A stretch of 64,000 nt of DNA from Aminipila sp032051575 (GTDB lineage Bacteria > Bacillota > Clostridia > Peptostreptococcales > Anaerovoracaceae), in assembly GCF_032051575.1 (NCBI RefSeq), contig NZ_DAMBYD010000009.1, forward strand, positions 124,001 to 188,000. Reading direction: 5' to 3'. The notes below the pieces were generated by a model, which worked only from the letters and a program-made list of their open reading frames with translations, was not told where the DNA came from and made no database searches. Of this stretch, positions 24,698 to 32,932 are shown piece by piece (the stretch's first letter is position 1; every line of letters starts with the position of its first letter). The position numbers were made by a program, and so were the translations under genes.

Positions 24698-25864
24698 ATG
24701 ATCTTTGGTGTACTAAAAGATATAAAAGAAGGAGAAAACAGAGTGATTGCAACTCCTTCAGAAGTAAATAGTATTAAAAGTGATGGTCATATTGTATTTG
24801 TTCAAAAAGATGCTGGACTAAAGGCAGGATTTACAAATAGCGATTATCAAAAGTCAGGCGCTCAAATAGTAGAAACGGCAGAGGAAGTCTACAAAGAATG
24901 TGACTTTATAGCCAAAGTTAAAGAAATAGAGGAGTCCGAGTATAAATTACTTAAAGAAGGACAACTCATATACACATGTATACATCCAGCGGCACATGAA
25001 GAAGAAATCCAAGCTTTACTTAATAAGAAGTGCATTGCCTTTACAGCGGAAGATTCACATAGATTTGGTTCGGTTAACTGTGAAGCAGCTGGAAAACAGG
25101 GGGCTTTAATGGGTTTGTATTCAATGCTTTCCTATAATGGAGGAAAAGGAAAATTTGTAAGTGGTTTAGCTGGGGCACCAGGAATAAAAGTCCTTATACT
25201 TGGAGCAGGATTAGTTGGAAAATCTGCGCTGCAAGTTCTCCATTCCCTTGGAGCATGGTGCACTGTGATGGATGTTAGTATGGAAACGCTAAGAGATATC
25301 GGGAAAGTATATAATGAAAAAGTAAACACTCAATTTTCCACTAAGCAAAATATAAAAAAGATTCTTCCCGAAACCGATTTGGTTATCAATAGTGTAAAAT
25401 GGCCTAAGGGTTGTACAGATTACTTAATTGATCGTGATATGCTCAATTTAATGGAAAAAGGGTCCGTAATTGTAGACATAAGTAATGATACTCCTGGGGC
25501 AATCGAATCTTTTCATGAAACAACATTTGAAGCTCCAACATATGTAGAAAATGGGATTGTGCATTACGGCGTAAGTAATATTCCAGGTTCCATTGCAAGG
25601 TCGGTATCAGAAGCATATGCGGCCTCCATATTGCCACACCTTCGTTCCATTCTCAACTTGGGAATAGAAAAAGCATGTATAAGAGATGGCTATTTAAGGA
25701 GAAGTTTAACAACGTATAAAGGATATCTTACTCATGAAGAAACAAGTGCGATTCAAAACAGACCATGGATAAGACCTGAAGATATATTAAAAATATCAAA
25801 TGAAATATTGGATCCGGCACCACCAGCTACTGTATCTAGATCAAATAATTTTTATAAAATCTAA
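24698..25864 (+). CDS. Alanine dehydrogenase/PNT family protein
   Basis: A 388-residue NAD-dependent enzyme of the alanine dehydrogenase family, which interconverts alanine and pyruvate plus ammonia. The N-terminal catalytic domain carries RVIATP, AKVKE and IHPAAHEEE (the region of the substrate Lys and His), and the Rossmann domain has VLILGAGLVGKSAL. C-terminal TTYKGYLTHEE is also typical. The usual LHLA motif reads CIHPAA, and the Gly-rich segment before the Rossmann domain (GLAGAPG) differs, so another amino or opine-like substrate is possible. It begins after AAGGTGG, 60 bases from a sigma-54 promoter, and shares an operon with the symporter. Confidence 0.78.
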   Translation: MIFGVLKDIKEGENRVIATPSEVNSIKSDGHIVFVQKDAGLKAGFTNSDYQKSGAQIVETAEEVYKECDFIAKVKEIEESEYKLLKEGQLIYTCIHPAAHEEEIQALLNKKCIAFTAEDSHRFGSVNCEAAGKQGALMGLYSMLSYNGGKGKFVSGLAGAPGIKVLILGAGLVGKSALQVLHSLGAWCTVMDVSMETLRDIGKVYNEKVNTQFSTKQNIKKILPETDLVINSVKWPKGCTDYLIDRDMLNLMEKGSVIVDISNDTPGAIESFHETTFEAPTYVENGIVHYGVSNIPGSIARSVSEAYAASILPHLRSILNLGIEKACIRDGYLRRSLTTYKGYLTHEETSAIQNRPWIRPEDILKISNEILDPAPPATVSRSNNFYKI

Positions 25865-25884
25865 TGAAGAAGGAGAGCTAAGTG

Positions 25885-27294
25885 ATGACAGTATACACAT
25901 TATTAGTTGATTTAGCTTGTGCAAGTGGGCTTATTTTAATAGGAATGTTGCTTCGAGCTAAAGTCAAATTTATTCAGGAAAGTTTTATTCCGGCAAGCCT
26001 GATAGCCGGATTTATGGGATTGATTTTAGGCAAAAACTTCTTAAATATTTTGCCTTTTTCAGATGATATTAGTACCTATGCGGGGTTAATAACCATTTTT
26101 GTATTTGCTTCAGTAGGTATTAACGGCTTTTCTTTTTCTCCTGGGAATATGAAAAAAGACCTTAATCGGATGGGTGCCTATGCATCGTATAAGATTTTAA
26201 TTATGGCGGCTCAATTTTGTATACCTATTGCCTTTTCTATTTTAGTAATATCAAAAATAAATCCTCAAATAAATAATGGCTTTGGTATGGTGTTAGTAGC
26301 AGGATTTTATGGAGGACATGGAACCGCGGCTGCAATAGGATCGTCCTTTGAAAAATTAGGGTGGTCTGCAGCAACGGATTTGGCTATGACAGCAGCAACG
26401 GTAGGTATTTTAACAGGTATTTTTGGAGGACTTATCTTTATAAAATGGGCAACAAAAAAAGGATATACTCACTATGTTAAGGATTTTTCAAAGATATCAG
26501 AAGACCTAAAGACAGGCTTAGTTAAAGAAGAAAATAGAGTGGCAATGGGAGCAGATACGGTTTCTTCTATTGCTCTGGATCCGCTAGCATTTCATACAGC
26601 ACTGATACTTATACCGTCAGGCCTGGGATATTTATTAAATACATATATTGCAACAAGATGGGGCCTTGAATTCCCAACATTTACAGTAGCATTTGTGATT
26701 GCATTGGTGATGTTTATGTTGTTAGGAAAAGGGAAAAAAGGTGTATACAAATACGTTGACGATAAAATAATCAATAGAATAGGCAGCGCAGCAACTGATT
26801 ATTTGGTATTTTTTGGGGTAGCTTCAATAAACTTACCAGTAATTGTTGAATATGCATTACCGCTGGGATTATTAATGATATCAGGAATATTGGTAGTTGT
26901 ATTAATGTTAAGAGTAATGGGACCAGTGATGAACAACGAAAGCTGGTTTGAACGGTCAATATTTGTTTATGGATATGCTACTGGTGTATTTGCCATAGGG
27001 CTTACATTATTAAGGGTAGTGGATCCAGACAATAAGTCTAAGACTCTTTCGGATACCGCCATAGTTGGTTCCCTGAATACACCAATAGAATTATTTGCGT
27101 GGTCTGCTGGGCCGGCCATGTTACTTGGAGGGCAGCACTGGGCATTTGTTGGGATTTTTGCATTAATAGGTGTAGTATGTATTTTCATTAATACCATTTT
27201 TAAATGGTGGTATTGGAAGATACCTCTTGGTGGAAGATCAGCTGTTCAATTTGAAGAGAATAATAGTGTAATAACTAAAACTGATATTGCTTAG
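25885..27294 (+). CDS. GltS-type sodium/glutamate symporter family protein
   Basis: A 469-residue membrane protein with ten or more hydrophobic segments. The segment GFYGGHGTAAAIGSSFEKLGW is given here as GGHGTAAAIGSSFEK; it is the re-entrant loop signature of GltS carriers, and a second related loop lies near the C-terminus (SLNTPIELFAWSAGPAMLLG, a similar Gly-rich region). The family imports glutamate or related acids with Na+. Its place directly after the alanine-dehydrogenase-family gene (20 bases) and the shared sigma-54 promoter suggest it imports the substrate, or exports the product, of that enzyme. The start is the ATG at 25885 after AAGGAG; a GTG one codon earlier is possible. Confidence 0.82.
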   Translation: MTVYTLLVDLACASGLILIGMLLRAKVKFIQESFIPASLIAGFMGLILGKNFLNILPFSDDISTYAGLITIFVFASVGINGFSFSPGNMKKDLNRMGAYASYKILIMAAQFCIPIAFSILVISKINPQINNGFGMVLVAGFYGGHGTAAAIGSSFEKLGWSAATDLAMTAATVGILTGIFGGLIFIKWATKKGYTHYVKDFSKISEDLKTGLVKEENRVAMGADTVSSIALDPLAFHTALILIPSGLGYLLNTYIATRWGLEFPTFTVAFVIALVMFMLLGKGKKGVYKYVDDKIINRIGSAATDYLVFFGVASINLPVIVEYALPLGLLMISGILVVVLMLRVMGPVMNNESWFERSIFVYGYATGVFAIGLTLLRVVDPDNKSKTLSDTAIVGSLNTPIELFAWSAGPAMLLGGQHWAFVGIFALIGVVCIFINTIFKWWYWKIPLGGRSAVQFEENNSVITKTDIA

Positions 27295-27314
27295 CTTTAG
27301 GTCAAAGCTAAAAT

Positions 27315-27359
27315 AAAAAAACGGCGAGGTTCTATAAAATATAGGACTCGCCGTTTTTC
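27315..27359 (+). terminator. Terminator of the ald-like/symporter operon
   Basis: AAACGGCGAGGTTCTATA pairs with TATAGGACTCGCCGTTT around AAA, with one mismatch, and is followed by TTTTCT. It is a strong GC stem. Confidence 0.9.
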
Positions 27360-27402
27360 TATTTTAGCTCTTTGTATTCCTTTGTTATAAAATTAATGAA
27401 AA

Positions 27403-27458
27403 TCTTAATATTTTCCTAAGGAATTAATAACAAATAGTAAATTAGTTCTGATAAAATA
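27403..27458 (+). promoter_or_regulatory. Putative autoregulated promoter of the VanRS-type genes
   Basis: The -10 region TGATAAAATA (27449-27458) has no recognisable -35 box. TCTTAAT lies 46 bases upstream (27403-27409) and TTAATAA between them. The same elements in the same order and spacing occur before the VanZ-carboxypeptidase gene (29321-29377), which suggests both are activated by the regulator. Confidence 0.45.
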
Positions 27459-27495
27459 GAAGAAGAAACCCAGCATGTTAGGAGGATTGAAATAA

Positions 27496-28191
27496 ATGAA
27501 GGAAAGTATACTTATTGTAGATGATGAACAGGAAATTGCCGATTTAGTTGAAGTATATCTGAATAATGAAGAGTATAAAGTTTTTAAGTTTTATACAGCT
27601 GCAGAAGCCTTGGCCTGCATTAATGAAGAGAAAATAGATTTGGCACTTTTGGATGTAATGCTTCCAGACGGCAATGGGTTTAGTATCTGTCAGCATATAA
27701 GGGAAAAGTATACCTATCCAGTCATTATGCTTACTGCAAAAGAGGAAGAAACCGATAAGATAACCGGACTGACTCTTGGAGCCGATGATTACATTACAAA
27801 GCCATTCAGGCCGCTAGAACTGGTTGCAAGAGTTAAAGCGCAGCTGCGACGATATACCAAGTATAATTCGGCTCCTGTAGAGCCAGACTCGGTTATTGTT
27901 CATTCGGGGCTGGTGATCGATACGAATACTCATGAATGCTTATTGAATGAAAAGCCGCTGGCTCTTACCCCCACAGAATTTTCAATTTTAAAAATTCTAT
28001 GTTTGCAGAAAGGAAATGTTGTTAGTTCTGAACAGCTTTTCTATGAAATCTGGGGGGACGAATATTTTAGCAAAGGGAATAATACCATTACTGTGCACAT
28101 CCGCCATTTAAGAGAAAAGATGGGAGATTGTGTTGAAAACCCTAAATATATCAAAACGGTATGGGGGGTAGGGTATAAAATTGAAAAATAG
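27496..28191 (+). CDS. VanR-type response regulator
   Basis: A 231-residue OmpR/PhoB-class regulator: receiver domain with VDDEQEI (acidic pair), phospho-acceptor Asp in LALLDVMLPDG and the Lys in ITKPFRPLE; winged-helix output domain ending in VWGVGYKIE. The ALTPTEFSILKILC and ITVHIRHLREKMGD segments resemble VanR. It overlaps its kinase by 11 bases. The next transcription unit encodes a VanZ-D,D-carboxypeptidase fusion, making response to glycopeptides or other wall stress likely. No vanH/vanA/vanX-type ligase genes are nearby, so this is not a complete resistance operon. Confidence 0.88.
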   Translation: MKESILIVDDEQEIADLVEVYLNNEEYKVFKFYTAAEALACINEEKIDLALLDVMLPDGNGFSICQHIREKYTYPVIMLTAKEEETDKITGLTLGADDYITKPFRPLELVARVKAQLRRYTKYNSAPVEPDSVIVHSGLVIDTNTHECLLNEKPLALTPTEFSILKILCLQKGNVVSSEQLFYEIWGDEYFSKGNNTITVHIRHLREKMGDCVENPKYIKTVWGVGYKIEK

Positions 28192-29326
28192 TATTTTAGG
28201 AGATAAAGTATATCAAAAGCTTATTCAAAAGATTTTCTTGCAGTGTCTGATGATTGTTTTAGTTGCCATAGTGTTGGTTATCATCATTCGCTCCGCAGGA
28301 AGAGGATATATTGGAAATAAAATTACTGAAGTTATTTGCGCCATTACGGGCGCAGACTGGGAGCGTGCAAGCGATCTTTATTTTGGATATATAAGAAGTC
28401 AAATTGATACAGTAATGATGATTACATGCATTATCTTCTTTATAATTCTGTTCCGGTTTTCTTTATCCTGGTTTACAAAATATTTTGACGAAATTGTATC
28501 AGGTGTAGATCAACTGGTCAGAGAAGATAAGAATAGAATAATTATGTCTCCAGAACTTAATTTTATGGAATCAAAACTAAATCAGGTAAAAGAAGAGCTG
28601 GCAAAAAGGGCAGAAGCAAAAGAGGAAGCTGAAAAAAGAAAAAATGATCTGGTTGTATATCTTGCCCATGACATCAAAACGCCACTTACTTCTGTAATTG
28701 GATATTTAAGCTTGATGGATGAAATTATGGACATGCCCATAGCACAAAAAGCAAAGTATGTACATATAACTTTAGAAAAAGCTTATCGGTTAGAAAAGCT
28801 TATAAATGAATTCTTTGAAATTACCCGGTACAATCTTGAATCCATACCATTAAATAAAGAGAGGATTGATTTGTATTATATGTTTGTGCAAATTGCTGAC
28901 GAGGCCTATCCAGCATTAGTGGCAAGCAATAAAAAAGTAAAAATCCATGCTTCTGAGAATTTAACAATTTTTGCGGACTCAGAAAAACTGGCAAGAGTAT
29001 TTAACAATATATTAAAGAACGCTATTTCGTACAGTCCACCCAATAGTATCATCGATGTTTATGGAGAAATTCAGGAGAGCAATGCAATTATTCGATTTGA
29101 AAACCCTGGTGTTATTCCAAAAGAAAAGATTGGTGTAATATTTGAAAAGTTCTACCGGCTTGATTATGCCAGATCCAGCGCCACAGGAGGCGCAGGGTTG
29201 GGGCTGGCTATTGCCAAAGATATTATAAAGCTCCATGGAGGCTCCATAGAGGCAATTTGTGAAGAAGGAAAAATAATTTTTAAAATAACACTACCCAATA
29301 TAAAAGATTTCTTCACAAATTCTTAA
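28181..29326 (+). CDS. VanS-type sensor histidine kinase
   Basis: A 381-residue kinase with two membrane spans (about 20-40 and 85-107) bounding a short extracytoplasmic loop of some 45 residues. A coiled-coil (RAEAKEEAEKRK) leads to the H-box LAHDIKTPLTSVIGYL with the phospho-accepting His, then NNILKNAISYSPP, and G-boxes FEKFYRLD and GGAGLGLAIAK. The H-box and linker look like VanS of vancomycin systems. The start is a TTG at 28181 inside the end of the regulator gene, so translation is coupled. The signal is unknown; the small outer loop favours a membrane or wall-precursor cue. Confidence 0.88.
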   Translation: MKNSILGDKVYQKLIQKIFLQCLMIVLVAIVLVIIIRSAGRGYIGNKITEVICAITGADWERASDLYFGYIRSQIDTVMMITCIIFFIILFRFSLSWFTKYFDEIVSGVDQLVREDKNRIIMSPELNFMESKLNQVKEELAKRAEAKEEAEKRKNDLVVYLAHDIKTPLTSVIGYLSLMDEIMDMPIAQKAKYVHITLEKAYRLEKLINEFFEITRYNLESIPLNKERIDLYYMFVQIADEAYPALVASNKKVKIHASENLTIFADSEKLARVFNNILKNAISYSPPNSIIDVYGEIQESNAIIRFENPGVIPKEKIGVIFEKFYRLDYARSSATGGAGLGLAIAKDIIKLHGGSIEAICEEGKIIFKITLPNIKDFFTNS

Positions 29327-29377
29327 TAAATTAATAATTAGATATTAAAACATTAACTATCCCCTTGTGATAAAATA
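29321..29377 (+). promoter_or_regulatory. Putative VanR-type regulated promoter of the fusion gene
   Basis: TCTTAAT (29321-29327), TTAATAAT, and -10-like TGATAAAATA (29368-29377) repeat the layout found before the regulator gene, with 47 against 46 bases from the first to the last element. There is no good -35 box, as expected for an activated promoter. Confidence 0.45.
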
Positions 29378-29403
29378 AATTTGTCGAAAGGGGATATTGT
29401 TTT

Positions 29404-30924
29404 ATGGCATATATTGTGGCAATGAAGGGTTACATCTTACCAGGGCTGATAGCAAGTGTAATTGTTTTACTCACATCAGAAATTAATTTAAAAAGAAGGC
29501 ATGAACATGTTGCGGTGATTCACAGGGTACTGCTAATATGTTTGGGATTATACCTAACTATTGTCTTTTCTGTTACCATTTCACCTGATATGGGGGTATC
29601 CATAAGCAGCGTTGGGAAAAACATAAATTTAAATCCTTTTATGGTATTAAAAAATATAGCAAATAACCCAATGAATTTTTTTGGTAACATGCTCATGTTT
29701 GTTCCTATAGGGGTTTTGTTGGTACTTTTGTCGTACAAGTGTCAGAAGCTTCATGTAACGTTATTGATAGGAATGGGCATTTCTTTATTCATTGAAATTA
29801 TACAATTGTTTGAGTCACGGGGTACGGACGTGGATGACGTTATATTAAATACAATTGGGACCTTTGCAGGTTATATAGTGGGAAAATTACTATTGCTTAT
29901 CATTCCATCATTACGTCGGAGAGTGGGCGTAATAAAGAAAATAGATGGCAAGTATCGAAGAAGACTAAATGATACTGGAGTTATTACTGCTTTATGTTTT
30001 GTAATTGCTATTTCTGTATTTACAACAGGTTTTGCAGAAAGAGGGAATTTGGTAGAAACAAATCAATTTCATGAAAAAGTACTTGCAAAAGTAGCAGCAG
30101 CAAAGGTAAAAACCGCAGACGAGATGCTTTCACCAGACCTTATAGCAAAGAATGCATATTTTATTAATGTATCTTCAAATACAGTATATTATAAAAAGGA
30201 GAGTCAACAAAAAATTGCGCCTGCAAGTACAACGAAGATGCTGACCGCTTTAACCGCATTAGATTATTGTGATATGGATGAGGAGGTAAACGTAGGCGAG
30301 GAAGTCAAATTAATTACAGAAAATGCTTCAAGAGCCTGGCTTTATCCGGGAAATGAATTAACCGTTCACCAATTACTCGATGGACTTCTGTTACCATCAG
30401 GAAATGATGCGGCCTATGCTCTTGGGGTTTTTACAGGAAGAAAAATAGCCGGAGATGAAAATCTTTCCATTAATGAAGCGCTAACAGTTTTTATGGCAGC
30501 CATGAATAAAAAAGCCATATCGGTTGGTGCAAAAAATTCTAATTTTATACGTCCAGATGGGTATGATTCTGAGAATCAATATACAACAGCTGAAGATCTT
30601 GCATTTATTGCAAAAGAATTTTTAGATTGCAGAAAATTGAAATCTATAGCTGGTTCTTATAGCATTTCTGACAAGTGGATTAGTGGGCAAAATGTGACGT
30701 ATCACAATACAAATGAATTAATAAATCCAGAAAGTCCGTATTATTATGAACCAGCCATTGGGCTTAAAACAGGGAAAAGCGAAAGCGCGGGCTGTTGTCT
30801 CGTATCTGCTGCAAAGGTACAGGGGGATATATACATCGGCGTAGTTATGGGAAGCACAGAAGAAGGTAGATGGAAAGACAGCCTGGGATTATACAATGAA
30901 ATGGAAGAAAGAAGGGGAAGATAA
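29404..30924 (+). CDS. VanZ domain fused to D-Ala-D-Ala carboxypeptidase (peptidase S11)
   Basis: A 506-residue fusion. Residues 1-170 are a VanZ-like membrane domain with several spans and NLNPF, FFGNMLMFVPIG and SRGTDVDDVILNTIGT, the family's conserved core. Another span at 190-210 leads to an extracytoplasmic serine D,D-carboxypeptidase domain with all three active-site motifs: S275-T-T-K278, S332-G-N334 and K455-T-G457. Such enzymes remove the terminal D-Ala from wall precursors; VanZ proteins give low-level teicoplanin resistance. Joining the two, right after VanR/VanS genes, points to wall remodelling under glycopeptide-like stress. The ATG follows AAAGGGG. Residues after KTG lack the family's usual long C-terminal domain. 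Confidence 0.88.
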   Translation: MAYIVAMKGYILPGLIASVIVLLTSEINLKRRHEHVAVIHRVLLICLGLYLTIVFSVTISPDMGVSISSVGKNINLNPFMVLKNIANNPMNFFGNMLMFVPIGVLLVLLSYKCQKLHVTLLIGMGISLFIEIIQLFESRGTDVDDVILNTIGTFAGYIVGKLLLLIIPSLRRRVGVIKKIDGKYRRRLNDTGVITALCFVIAISVFTTGFAERGNLVETNQFHEKVLAKVAAAKVKTADEMLSPDLIAKNAYFINVSSNTVYYKKESQQKIAPASTTKMLTALTALDYCDMDEEVNVGEEVKLITENASRAWLYPGNELTVHQLLDGLLLPSGNDAAYALGVFTGRKIAGDENLSINEALTVFMAAMNKKAISVGAKNSNFIRPDGYDSENQYTTAEDLAFIAKEFLDCRKLKSIAGSYSISDKWISGQNVTYHNTNELINPESPYYYEPAIGLKTGKSESAGCCLVSAAKVQGDIYIGVVMGSTEEGRWKDSLGLYNEMEERRGR

Positions 30925-30929
30925 AGAAT

Positions 30930-30980
30930 AAGGAAAGAACGTATTCTTAGGTATATTGATTGCGCTCTTTCCTTGTTATA
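30930..30980 (+). terminator. Bidirectional terminator between the fusion gene and the GNAT gene
   Basis: AAGGAAAGAACG (30930-30941) pairs with CGCTCTTTCCTT (30963-30974) with one mismatch around a 21-base loop. It sits between two convergent genes. Confidence 0.6.
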
Positions 30981-31475
30981 TTATAAAGGGTATTCACTTT
31001 TAAGCAATGAATAAATTATTTGGTCAAGATAACCTCTTTCAGCTTTATAATTCTGCCTGAGAACCCCATCACAATGCATTCCAAGACTTTCATATAGTTT
31101 GATACCAATAGAGTTGTCAGGGTAAACATCGAGCCAAAATCGATTTACTTTTAAATCGTTAAAGGCGTAAGCAAATAATGACAGCATAGCTTCTTTTCCA
31201 TAGCCAATGCCTTTTTCGGTAATGGCGATTCTTCGTAACTCGAAAATCTCTGATTTAAAATCCAGCCTAATCAAAGCATAGCCTACCGTTTTTTTATTAT
31301 CCTTAGTTCTAAAAACCAAAAGCCGATGATTCGGATCTTTGATTTCCGACTTGTGCTCATCGTAGGTTCCTATCCAAAGGAAATCACGATTATCTTTATG
31401 ACTTTCAATTTGAATGATGGTATCAATGTCAGCTTCTTCAGCTTCTACAATATTTAGACGAGAGGTCTTAATCAT
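30981..31475 (-). CDS. GNAT family N-acetyltransferase
   Basis: A 164-residue RimJ/RimL-like acetyltransferase. The acetyl-CoA loop is EKGIGYGKEAMLSLFAYAF, preceded by ELRRIAI and followed by NRFWLDVYPDNSIGIKLYESLGM, the usual motif order. The acceptor (a protein N-terminus, an amine or an amino acid) cannot be told. It is 33 bases downstream of the ornithine-racemase-like gene on the same strand, so the two are probably co-transcribed. It ends at a terminator shared with the VanZ fusion gene. Confidence 0.82.
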   Translation of the reverse strand: MIKTSRLNIVEAEEADIDTIIQIESHKDNRDFLWIGTYDEHKSEIKDPNHRLLVFRTKDNKKTVGYALIRLDFKSEIFELRRIAITEKGIGYGKEAMLSLFAYAFNDLKVNRFWLDVYPDNSIGIKLYESLGMHCDGVLRQNYKAERGYLDQIIYSLLKSEYPL

Positions 31476-31508
31476 AATAAAACAATCCTTTCTGACTACA
31501 ATTATAAA

Positions 31509-32627
31509 TTAATCTTCTGGGTAAACATATTTTTTAGTTACGGAACTGGAGTATGTAGAATGGATCATTGCTCCATAGCAGGCTTCAAATTCAATAATAT
31601 TCCCCAAGGAAATATCCGTTTCACAATCAGTAACATCAAGTATTAAATGATCACTGCTACCACCTTCTACTGATGCACCTTTTAATTTGGGAAGTACACT
31701 GAAAATATCTCCAATATCCCTCTTTCCCAAAGCCACTAAAGCTCTTTTTCTTAACCCTTTGTCCATATACTCAGGTGTGTTGCCAAAGGCGTCTACAAAA
31801 ATTTCTCCTATAGGATAGGAAGGCTTTTCTTTTACCTCTATTACTTGCGCTTTGATTACGTAATTATTTCTACGGAACATAGGAAGATCCAGCCCCCAAA
31901 TATCTTGCAGGTCTCTTGCATTTACAATACCTTCGCCTACCCGCAAGTGATTAATACCTTCTGGGATTGTCCCATTTAGTACCATAGGCAGAGAAGAGGT
32001 TGCACCGCCAGATACTATATCAAGTTTTCGCCCGATAGTCTTTGATATTTTATTGGCTATAGAAACCAGTGTACCTAGGTTTGTTTCATTTGGCTTAATG
32101 GAACCAAAGCATCCCAAGTTTGTTCCGATACCATAAAGAGTAATGTTACTTAACTGTCTTTCAATATAAACAGCATCTTTTATAAGGTCATCTTCTTTTA
32201 TATAACCTTCTCTAAGATCACCTAAATCCATCATAAGTATAACCTTATGATTCTTATTTTGATTTTTAGCGATTTCATTAAGAACTTTAATATTTTCAAT
32301 TTCAGAGTTAAGGCTTATATCTGTGTATGTGATAACGTCCTCGAGTTCACAGGGCATAGGAATTCTGATTAGGAGAACAGGAGCAGTCATACCTAATTCA
32401 CGCATTCGCTTAATGGTATTCATTCTTGAGTCTCCAATAGAGATACAACCTGCATTTAACATTTGCTTGGCAACTTCTAAATATGAGTTTTCATAGGAGT
32501 CTGTTCCTTTTACAACCCCAGTAACTTGAATGTTTTTTTTCTGACACATATCTACTACTGCTTTTGAATTATGATAAATTCCCTCCAGGTTAATTTCTAA
32601 CACTGGATAGCTTTGATAGGTCTCCAT
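31509..32627 (-). CDS. Ornithine racemase-like, alanine racemase family PLP enzyme
   Basis: A 372-residue TIM-barrel PLP enzyme. The PLP lysine lies in TGVVKGTDSY (K39 or near), and the core carries ISIGDSRMNTI, LLIRIPM, ILMMDLGDLREGY and SGGATSSLP. This pattern is that of the Orr/YhfX branch of the alanine racemase N-terminal family, whose characterised member is the ornithine racemase of Clostridium sticklandii; there it feeds D-ornithine into an oxidative degradation pathway. The D-ornithine aminomutase genes are not in this window. It is divergent from the cysteine/methionine operon at 32933. The ATG at 32627 has AAGGAGG upstream. Specificity for ornithine is inferred from family only. 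Confidence 0.8.
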   Translation of the reverse strand: METYQSYPVLEINLEGIYHNSKAVVDMCQKKNIQVTGVVKGTDSYENSYLEVAKQMLNAGCISIGDSRMNTIKRMRELGMTAPVLLIRIPMPCELEDVITYTDISLNSEIENIKVLNEIAKNQNKNHKVILMMDLGDLREGYIKEDDLIKDAVYIERQLSNITLYGIGTNLGCFGSIKPNETNLGTLVSIANKISKTIGRKLDIVSGGATSSLPMVLNGTIPEGINHLRVGEGIVNARDLQDIWGLDLPMFRRNNYVIKAQVIEVKEKPSYPIGEIFVDAFGNTPEYMDKGLRKRALVALGKRDIGDIFSVLPKLKGASVEGGSSDHLILDVTDCETDISLGNIIEFEACYGAMIHSTYSSSVTKKYVYPED

Positions 32628-32839
32628 ACCTAAACCTCCTTTAAAACTGCTTATATGAGTGGTTAAATTAGGAAAAGCAGATAAAAAATATAATATTTAA
32701 ATAGATTCTACATCATGTTGCAGCGAATAACAAGATTTGGATAATAAAAGAAGAAGTTATGGAATCACTAATTTTTAGCCATTAGTAAGGCTGTTTTGTA
32801 TCTCATAACAGAAAATATAAAAATTTTAGTTAAATTCCA

Positions 32840-32868
32840 TTGACAAGTTTATTTGATATCTGTATACT
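32840..32868 (+). promoter_or_regulatory. Sigma-A promoter of the cysteine/methionine operon
   Basis: A consensus TTGACA (32840-32845), a 17-base spacer and TATACT (32863-32868). It is the best vegetative promoter in the window and lies about 65 bases before the ABC ATPase start. Confidence 0.85.
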
Positions 32869-32880
32869 ACAAAACAAGTT

Positions 32881-32909
32881 ACATTTCATACTAATCCGAT
32901 ATGAAATGT
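32881..32909 (+). promoter_or_regulatory. Operator-like palindrome downstream of the promoter
   Basis: ACATTTCATA (32881-32890) and TATGAAATGT (32900-32909) are perfectly complementary 10-base arms around nine bases. The position just after the expected start of transcription fits a repressor operator, or a small leader hairpin. No regulator gene is adjacent. Confidence 0.6.
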
Positions 32910-32932
32910 ATGAATAAGAATGAGGTGGAATC

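Larger units (their letters stand above)
32628..32932 (+). promoter_or_regulatory. Divergent intergenic region with promoter and operator
   Basis: There is no gene in these 305 bases. The right half holds the sigma-A promoter at 32840-32868 and a palindrome at 32881-32909 (both listed). The left half, towards the racemase gene, shows no element I can name, and I see no T-box or SAM riboswitch core. Confidence 0.6.

Noticed and set aside
20021..24700. An integrative element or prophage around the IS30 island
   Set aside because: No integrase, phage structural or conjugation gene is present; the only mobile signatures are IS30 fragments.
27496..32627. A vanG-like resistance operon (VanR, VanS, VanZ, racemase)
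   Set aside because: No D-Ala-D-Ser or D-Ala-D-Lac ligase is present, the racemase belongs to the Orr branch and not to VanT, and it is on the other strand.
32628..32932. An S-box (SAM) riboswitch or T-box before the sulfur amino-acid operon
   Set aside because: Transcription from 32840 leaves a leader of about 60 bases, too short, with just one palindrome.
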